Assembly: GCF_000002425.4 (NCBI RefSeq)
Contig: NC_037275.1
Location: forward strand, 10,030,533-10,094,532
Length of the DNA stretch: 64,000 nt
DNA from: Physcomitrium patens
Lineage: Eukaryota; Streptophyta; Bryopsida; Funariales; Funariaceae
Reading direction: 5' to 3'
In this document: piece after piece, positions 60,281 to 64,000 of the stretch
Position numbering within the stretch: position 1 is the first letter of the stretch
Layout of the letters: each line of letters begins with the position of its first letter
Program-made: the position numbers and the translations under genes
Notes under the pieces: generated by a model
Told to the model about the DNA's origin: nothing
The model's input: only the letters and a program-made list of their open reading frames with translations
The model's database searches: none

Positions 60281-62103
60281 TCAGGAATTTTGACTAGATG
60301 ACTAAATATGTTCAACATTCACAAGAGTACGCGATGGCTAATCCTTCTTAGTTACTACTTCTGGTAGATCGACCCCAGATGTGACCGCATCCTGTTGTAG
60401 ACTTGGCTTGGGATGCATCGATTTGTAAATTATCAGAACCCCGGATGTTCAACCTTATCCGCTTATCCAACGGTATAGCTTTCAGGCAAATTACTCTTGT
60501 GCACTTCCACTGTCTATATCTCATAGGACGCAGTTGCAGATCGGTCCCTCATTCGACTTTGGTGGCTGCCAGAGGGACGTAACCGTGCTTCAAGTTGGTT
60601 CTAGATGATGATAGCATGTACCGATGCGAATTGGGTGTCGCGTGTTGCTGGGTACATTTTGCATAGTGAACACTCAGGTAGGCTCTTCTTAATTTGTGAT
60701 GATGTCTGAAAACGTGTTCAGATATTTGTTACACATATGACGTCTTAGTGATATATTGCACAGCAGTGAATCATTGAGCATTCTGATGCTGAGCTTAATC
60801 GCTTGCTTCTCATGGCTCTACGGTAACGGTGAGCAATTACCCAGGTCTTTTGAACTTGTAAAATGTGGATTGGATCCCTACATCAAGGCTCATTGTCAAA
60901 AAAAATTCAGAAGCCATTTGACCACAGATTTCACCTATGATCCAGCACAGTTGGTTGGCTTGTGCGTCTACAGTCACCCTGGTCTGGACCTCCAATGTAT
61001 CTAATTCTCTAACAACTCATACCTTAAGAAAGATTTGTGTGGCCATGTAGTATATGCCAGGAACTACTGTGAATGAATTGATTTTGTACTTTTAAAATGA
61101 TGCTAACCTACATTTCTGTTGCTGCAACAATTTCTTGTATCAAATCAACTAATTTTGACTGATTTCAGAATGGCAATTTTTGTTTATTTATTTATTCCCC
61201 CCAAAGTTGAGAAATGTGAAGTTCTTGTTGAGTTTTTTTTCAAGGTTCAATGCAATTTTGTTGAAGCTCTTGGGAAAAAACAAAAAAAAACAAAACAAAA
61301 CAAAACAAAACAAATTTAATTTTGGTCTAGTTTAAAGCTTACTTAAACCACTTATTTCTTTCTACAATTTAATTTGTTCCAATCTCTTTATTGTTTATGT
61401 CCCATGCAAAACTTGTCCTTCCTTATCCGTGTGAAAATGAAATCATTTTTATTTATCTATTTTTTGACACACAAACAAGGTATTTCCAATGCATTACTGA
61501 AGTGGTAAAAGTAAACCAAACTAGTTTCTTTACACCCAAAAGCAGGAGACATGGGCACTAAAAAGATGAAACAACTACTAGAGTTAATTCTTAGAGCTAA
61601 TACTATTAGAGTATTCTAAAGTTCCATTTGATGACCTTCAAATTTGTGTTTCCTATTTATAACTTATCCCGTCTCTTGAGAAGGGTAGTCTTATGGTTCT
61701 AATACTTTTTGACAAATTTCCAACTAATATGTCCATATTCATCTATTTCTTTCCAGATGAAGCTTCTAATGTAAAATTTATTGCATATATTATTTTCTAA
61801 AACAAATTTATTTCTCTAAATCCAAATGATCCATAAACAAAGTCCCCTTGACAAAGACTATATCTTATAAAAACATTTAAATTGAGAGTATATAGCTTCA
61901 AAAAAGCTGACTTATTTCCAAGTAAAGATTTCCACAATCCACGATTCCCAAGATTGTGGATGTTAATTTATACAGACAAGAGGTGACCCAATCACAAATA
62001 TTGTAAGCTTGATGGCATTCCCAAAATCTATATAGAAGCATTTCCATATTTTAAAATATTTTTATATCACACTATCACAAATAACTTGTAGCATTTTAGT
62101 GCA
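60281..62103. other. tail-to-tail intergenic region
   Basis: Lies between the 3' ends of the C2H2 membrane gene and the TPR gene. An 82-codon plus-strand frame at 60,756-61,004 has no recognisable features and probably lies in transcribed 3' or intergenic sequence. An (AAAAC)n repeat occupies about 61,275-61,312. Otherwise AT-rich and featureless. Confidence 0.5.
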
Positions 62104-64000
62104 TTAAAGTAGGCCCAAGTTATTTCCTTCAGTAGCCATAAGCCTATCTAAACGGAGTAGTAGCGGTGGGATTTCATCCTTCCTGTCTAGTTTATCTAAC
62201 AGCATAATCATCAACTCTAAAGTTAGTCCAATTTCTAAACTATCATGCCCTAATTCAGATTCTTGAATTCTGAGCACTCTTTGCATCAACGCAAATGCCT
62301 CCTCAATCTGATTCAATCCGTTCAAGATAGAAGCCAATGTATTACAAACTTCGGCTGTAATCCAACAGATTCAGGGTAAGAGATGTGGCTTCATAACATG
62401 ACAACGAATGAATCAATTGAAGCGAAGAAAACAGAAGAATCTAATTTTACTTTTGAATTTTCACTTTTAGTGCCAAACCATTGCTAGCGGATCCTTGATT
62501 TACAAGGGTACTCACCAGTAGAAGGATGAAAGGGACCATGGATGGTCTCCCGAATGCTTAAAGCTTGCCTCGCAAGTACCTCTGCTTCATCGTCTTTATC
62601 AAGATGGTTTAATACAGAAGCAAGTCTTTCCATCGGTTCTGAAGTTTCCAGTGCATCCGGACCGAAATGATTGAACATTAGCTTGAGACTCCGGCGGAGT
62701 AAAGGTTCAGCTAGGTCATATTTCTCAGCCTCTACGAAGGATGAGGCCAATCCTAGCAATGAAGGTGATAATTCAGCATCATTCTCACCTACTTTTTTCT
62801 CCTTGTCTACCAAGTTCTTTCTCCAAAGCTCTTGAGCCTCATCGTATCTACATCTCCAAACCAGATCATAATCAAGTTGGTTTACATGCTATGCTATTCC
62901 ACCAAAATTGCCAAAGGTTGCAAGAAGAACTCCTATGTTCTGAATTAACACACCGTCGACACAACATTCTCCTTCTACTTACAATGACCTCGGTCACTAG
63001 AGATTCTTTGCATAATGTTAGGGGGAATAAAATTGTTAGCTAGTAAAGAATCATGTCTGCTAAGCAACTCATTTGAATAACCTGGTATGCTTGTGTAACG
63101 CACTTGTGACTCCAATTCGAAACCTCATTGCATAATTTAGCTTTGAATATTTCAGCTGGAAATCCAGGCAACTTACCTCTCCATATCATCTAGAAGCTCT
63201 GCGAAATCGCTACGGATGGATTCTTTCGTCATCAAAGTCTCATCTTCATCTTCTGGATAGTCAGTAGCGGTTTCCACAATCTGAAGCCCTTTGCGATATA
63301 AGGATTCAGCCTCGTCATAATCTCCTGTATATAATCAAATCACTCGAACACGTCACCACTAATAATAGGATTTCTGAAGCTCAAAGTAATGAAAGGTAAT
63401 TTCTCTCCCCCTCACCAGAAGCGAATCCTAGTTCAGACAGCGCAACAGGATGAATAGCGCTTTGAACAGTTCATCATTAACCGTCACAAAACTCAGATAA
63501 AGCCATTAAATACGTGTTGTCTAGAATTACCTTTCGCTGTCTTTACTCGAGCCACTGAGCATGTAGCACATCCAACTTGCCAGTGTTTTGGTCCCAACGC
63601 CTCTTCTATAATCCGTAATGATCTGCAAGATTAGGTCACCATGGTGTGAGAACTACGTTAAGCATATGATAATAGAGTTTCGTGCCGCCTGACCGAAGTT
63701 TTTACCGTTAAGGACCCGCACTCTATATTGTTTTTTTTAAATTCTGGTGCCACCTGCCAAGAATTCTTAAATGGAACAAATATACCGATTTGTGTGTACT
63801 TCAGAACGTCTGGGTTGCTCAAAAAGAGATCACCGAAGTAACCAGCCACGCACCTGATTGTAGCTATCTCCGCCTCATCAAATCTTCCAGCCTCCAAGAG
63901 CGCGTGACCCATTTCAGCAAGGGGTAATGCCAATTGCTCATCATCAGGACCTGAAATTCTTTCAAGGATTGCAACTACTCGTTTATATGTCTCAATGCCC
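62104..64000 (-). CDS. TPR protein, kinesin light chain-like (5' part beyond the window)
   Basis: Minus-strand gene cut by the right edge. Visible exons: 63854-64000 (continuing), 63531-63622, 63177-63324, 62516-62847 and 62104-62354, joined in phase. They give about 320 C-terminal residues. Repeated 42-residue-type TPR units are evident, for example EMGHALLEAGRFDEAE, GDYDEAESLYRKGL, ERYDEAQELWRKNL, AEKYDLAEPLLRRSLKL, LDKDDEAEVLARQALSI and NQIEEAFALMQRVLRI, with the HPST/HDSL spacers typical of kinesin-light-chain-like repeats. TPR arrays form superhelical protein-binding scaffolds; the partner and compartment cannot be told without the N-terminus. A candidate 12-nt microexon (63,416-63,427) would fit the phase between the second and third listed exons. 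Family confidence is high, specific orthology low. Confidence 0.85.

Noticed and set aside
60756..61004. 82-codon plus-strand frame downstream of the C2H2 membrane gene
   Set aside because: Its start looks hydrophobic but there is no conserved motif, and the C2H2 gene already ends at 60,280 with a family-like tail.
63658..63933. 91-codon frame as the TPR exon
   Set aside because: It reads through a donor site at 63,853 into the intron; the in-phase exon ends there and continues at 63,622.
1..64000. tRNA, rRNA or snoRNA genes
   Set aside because: I looked for B-box-like GTTCRANNC contexts and cloverleaf patterns by eye and found none convincing; a covariance-model search would be decisive.

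Overview
The window looks like a nuclear contig from a land plant, most likely a moss (Physcomitrium-like). That placement is inference. It rests on intron-rich genes of plant families, a germin-like protein, a mitochondrial-type PDH E1-beta with plant-style exons, and compact gene islands separated by very AT-rich land filled with decayed Ty3/gypsy chromoviruses. I see no bacterial operons, no CRISPR array and no rRNA or tRNA gene.

Layout. Positions 1-10 kb are a moderate-GC island. It holds a possible 3' gene end at the left edge, a frameshifted gene relic (2.0-2.6 kb, minus), an intact single-exon germin-like protein gene (7.75-8.39 kb, minus) and a short spliced gene of unknown function (9.39-9.72 kb or longer, minus). 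From 10 to 16.3 kb the sequence is AT-rich and carries a badly decayed Helitron on the minus strand (Rep and helicase remnants at 11.0-12.5 kb). At 16.36-19.56 kb lies a complete 11-exon ESCRT-III gene of the VPS2.2/2.3 (CHMP2B) type on the minus strand.

From 20.4 to 51.5 kb is a transposon graveyard. Element 1 (22,567-28,648, plus) is a complete chromovirus with two LTRs, a 5-bp target duplication, gag, pol ending in a chromodomain, and an extra reading frame between pol and the 3' LTR. Its LTRs carry arrays of perfect heat-shock elements just upstream of a TATA box. Element 2 (31,251-37,610, minus) is a second, more decayed chromovirus with its own 5-bp duplication. A third, gypsy-like gag/protease relic (39.4-43.7 kb, plus) is interrupted by another repeat and by element 3 (43,726-47,085, minus), a truncated relative of element 2. 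A lone LTR-like fragment and long homopolymer tracts follow.

From 51.5 kb to the right edge the sequence is genic again. The 14-exon gene for mitochondrial pyruvate dehydrogenase E1-beta (51,501-55,687, minus) stands head to head with a 9-exon gene (57,077-60,280, plus) for a signal-peptide, C2H2-finger, single-pass membrane protein of a conserved plant family. A TPR (kinesin-light-chain-like) gene enters from the right edge on the minus strand and ends at 62,104.

The genes are unrelated housekeeping functions (endosomal sorting, mitochondrial carbon entry, apoplastic cupin, TPR scaffold) and do not form a pathway. The most interesting signals are in element 1: the heat-shock-element LTR, the extra 3' reading frame, and internal stop codons nearly all explained by C-to-T changes. 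Splice sites and exon phases were worked out by eye from GT/AG sites, frame continuity and family knowledge. No alignment or database search was possible.
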